Source: Adhaeribacter swui
GTDB lineage: Bacteria; Bacteroidota; Bacteroidia; Cytophagales; Hymenobacteraceae
Direction: 5' to 3'
Length of the DNA: 64,000 nucleotides
NCBI RefSeq assembly: GCF_014217805.1
Contig: NZ_CP055156.1
Span: 2,176,585 to 2,240,584 of the forward strand
Part shown: positions 62,551 through 64,000 of the stretch, in pieces
How the letters are laid out: each line of letters opens with the position of its first letter
Numbering within the stretch: the first letter of the stretch is position 1
Made by a program: the position numbers and the translations under genes
The notes under the pieces: generated by a model
What the model was told of the DNA's origin: nothing
Seen by the model: only the letters and a program-made list of their open reading frames with translations
Database searches by the model: none

Positions 62551-63417
62551 TTTGTGCTTTTCGTACAGGGCTTGCAACATACCATCTTTTAAACCCACGG
62601 TAGGTACCAGCATGCTCTCTACCCGGGCCCATTGCATCGCCGACAAATAAATCCGGGCCGCCGGTACAATCACATCGGCCCGGTCGGGGTTTAAAAGCAA
62701 AATGGTTTGCCGTTCTTCCATGGTCATGTTTTCCAGCTGGTCTACAATTTCTTCTATTTGCTTTTTAAAGATGGGTTTACCGGCCATTTTACCGGCTAGC
62801 TCGTAAATCTTGTTAATGTTACCACCGGTGCCTACGGCGCGGGTTACGTTGTTTTTACGGGCATTTTCTTTTACCCATTCTTTCATAACGCCCCATATTT
62901 CGCTGCGGCCATCTTGTTGCAATTGCCGGATAGAACCTAACTCAAACGATTGCGAGGCTACTTTTTGGTGGTTCACGTACACGTTAAACTCGGTGCTACC
63001 GCCACCCACATCAATGTGCAGGTAATTTTTATCGTCGAGTAAGTTATGTATTACTTTGTTAATGTACTCCGCTTCGCTAAAACCATCAATTACTTCAATC
63101 CGCATATCCAGTAAATCGTAAACGCGTTTAATTACCTCCGGGGCGTTTTGCGCCATACGCATGGCCGAGGTGGCACAAACCAGATAATGGTCTACTTCGT
63201 GTACCTCCATAAGCAGCTTCAGGGCGTGCAAAAATTTAATAAATTTAGTTTCGCGGGCTTCCGAAATTACCCCGGTGGCAAACACATCCTGGCCCAGCTT
63301 CATGGGATACCGGATGTATTCGATGCGTTTAAATACCGGATTATTGTGGTAAATAAAAACGTTGGAAATCTGGCACCGGATCGCATTGGACCCAATATCT
63401 ATAGCGGCTAATTTCAA
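62530..63417 (-). CDS. ppx: Exopolyphosphatase / Ppx-GppA family phosphatase
   Basis: A 295-residue ASKHA-fold protein. Marks: LAAIDIGSNAIRCQI (phosphate-1 loop), ATSAMRMAQNAPEVI, IDGFSEAEYINKVIH, YLHIDVGGGSTEFNVYV (phosphate-2), ELGSIRQL and VGTGGNINKI. At ~295 residues it is the short Ppx/GppA type, lacking the C-terminal HD-like domain of the enterobacterial protein. It removes terminal phosphate from polyphosphate or (p)ppGpp-type nucleotides; the neighbouring ppk1 makes polyphosphate the likely substrate. Confidence 0.95.
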   Translation of the reverse strand: MKLAAIDIGSNAIRCQISNVFIYHNNPVFKRIEYIRYPMKLGQDVFATGVISEARETKFIKFLHALKLLMEVHEVDHYLVCATSAMRMAQNAPEVIKRVYDLLDMRIEVIDGFSEAEYINKVIHNLLDDKNYLHIDVGGGSTEFNVYVNHQKVASQSFELGSIRQLQQDGRSEIWGVMKEWVKENARKNNVTRAVGTGGNINKIYELAGKMAGKPIFKKQIEEIVDQLENMTMEERQTILLLNPDRADVIVPAARIYLSAMQWARVESMLVPTVGLKDGMLQALYEKHKAEVTPI

Positions 63418-63693
63418 GCGTAATGTAGATTATATGGTTAAAGTGCCGTAAAGATAATAAATGGCCTATAAATTTATTTAGACGTGGCAAGCCTGCTGCA
63501 GATTTAAGTGGTTTATCTCTAAACTTTAATTTAGGTTGTGCATAGCTACTGGAATTTAAAATTTTTAAAAAATAGGTCTTACAAGTAGTTACATTAAAGG
63601 CTAAAACTTTAAAAAGAGGAAGCGTAAATTTTAGAAAGGCTTATTTGTCCGGGTTCTTACTTTATAGTAACTTACTAAATCTAACACCGCCCC

Positions 63694-64000
63694 ATGAAAC
63701 TAATTGAATGCCCCCGCGATGCCATGCAAGGGTTTTTTCGTAACATTCCTACTGCCACTAAAATTAGCTATTTGCAGCAATTACTGGCCGTTGGTTTTGA
63801 TACCCTGGATTTCGGGAGTTACGTTTCGCCGAAGGCTATTCCGCAAATGGCCGATACGCCGCAGGTGTTAGAAGCTTTAAATTTAAGCGCCAGCACTACC
63901 CAATTATTAGCCATTGTGGCCAACGTACGCGGTGCCGAACAAGCTGCTCTGCAGGAAAAAATCACCTGCCTCGGTTATCCTTTATCTTTATCCGAAACTT
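63694..64000 (+). CDS. Hydroxymethylglutaryl-CoA lyase-like protein (5' part; cut by window edge)
   Basis: About 102 codons are visible. The start ATG at 63694 gives MKLIECPRDAMQGFFRNIPTATKI with the aldolase-type (HMGL) N-terminus, then LQQLLAVGFDTLDFGSYVSPKAIPQMADTPQVLEAL and TTQLLAIVANVRGAEQAAL. The CPRDAMQG block holds the Arg-Asp pair near the metal site and SYVSPKAIPQMAD is characteristic. The family cleaves HMG-CoA to acetyl-CoA and acetoacetate (leucine breakdown). Truncated, so completeness cannot be judged. No second gene is visible. Confidence 0.85.
   Translation, partial: MKLIECPRDAMQGFFRNIPTATKISYLQQLLAVGFDTLDFGSYVSPKAIPQMADTPQVLEALNLSASTTQLLAIVANVRGAEQAALQEKITCLGYPLSLSET

Overview
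The window reads as chromosome of a Bacteroidota bacterium, most likely order Cytophagales and family Hymenobacteraceae (Adhaeribacter-like; the genus is inference). The evidence is type IX secretion C-terminal sorting domains, -33 TTTG / -7 TAnnTTTG promoters with 20-nt spacers, very few Shine-Dalgarno sites, many glycoside hydrolases of families usual in this phylum, and long AT-rich spacers full of short dispersed repeats. I see no rRNA, tRNA, CRISPR array, intact IS element or prophage. All 49 genes look chromosomal, and the first and last are cut by the window edges.

Region by region. 1-6.2 kb: a GH95 alpha-L-fucosidase beside a probable L-fucose/L-galactose oxidation cluster (LgoD-like dehydrogenase, plant-type L-galactose dehydrogenase-like aldo/keto reductase, second zinc dehydrogenase, TIM-barrel epimerase/isomerase, RhaM-type mutarotase). 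6.3-6.8 kb: a RelE/ParE toxin-antitoxin pair. 7.0-11.4 kb: four genes matching eboD, eboC, eboB and eboA of the ebo metabolite-traffic cluster; eboE and eboF are not in the window. 12-14 kb: a double-NIPSNAP lipoprotein and a phytol/dolichol-kinase-like membrane protein. 14.3-19.3 kb: metF and metH behind a SAM-I riboswitch with a clear promoter. 19.5-28.9 kb: a T9SS protein, a cation diffusion facilitator, RlpA, a DUF72 protein and a two-subunit M16 peptidase. 29.2-31 kb: a SorAB-like sulfite dehydrogenase pair. 32-36.5 kb: GH97 and a T9SS matrixin-like protease. 36.7-39.4 kb: a BlaI/M56 (BlaR1-like) regulatory pair with two palindromic operators. 39.7-50 kb: mixed housekeeping and accessory genes (TonB-domain protein, DUF2939, secreted lipase-like lipoprotein, MFS exporter, HNH protein, universal stress protein, MsrA, GH43, thioesterase). 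50-57.5 kb: an orphan NarL-type regulator, amine oxidase, GH26 mannanase, a second lipase-like lipoprotein and an ammonium transporter. 58-64 kb: gyrB, ppk1 convergent with ppx, and the start of a hydroxymethylglutaryl-CoA lyase-like gene.

How it fits together: the cell releases sugars from plant or algal polysaccharide (GH95, GH97, GH43, GH26). It probably oxidises L-fucose or L-galactose without phosphorylation, makes methionine with B12-dependent MetH under SAM control, and detoxifies sulfite and oxidised methionine. The most interesting locus is the four-gene ebo group with isoprenoid-type neighbours. The most interesting non-coding signals are a hairpin REP-like family clustered at 24.98-25.32 kb, a 220-bp repeat present at 11.7 and 47.9 kb, the SAM-I/metH leader, and the paired operators of the BlaI/M56 genes.
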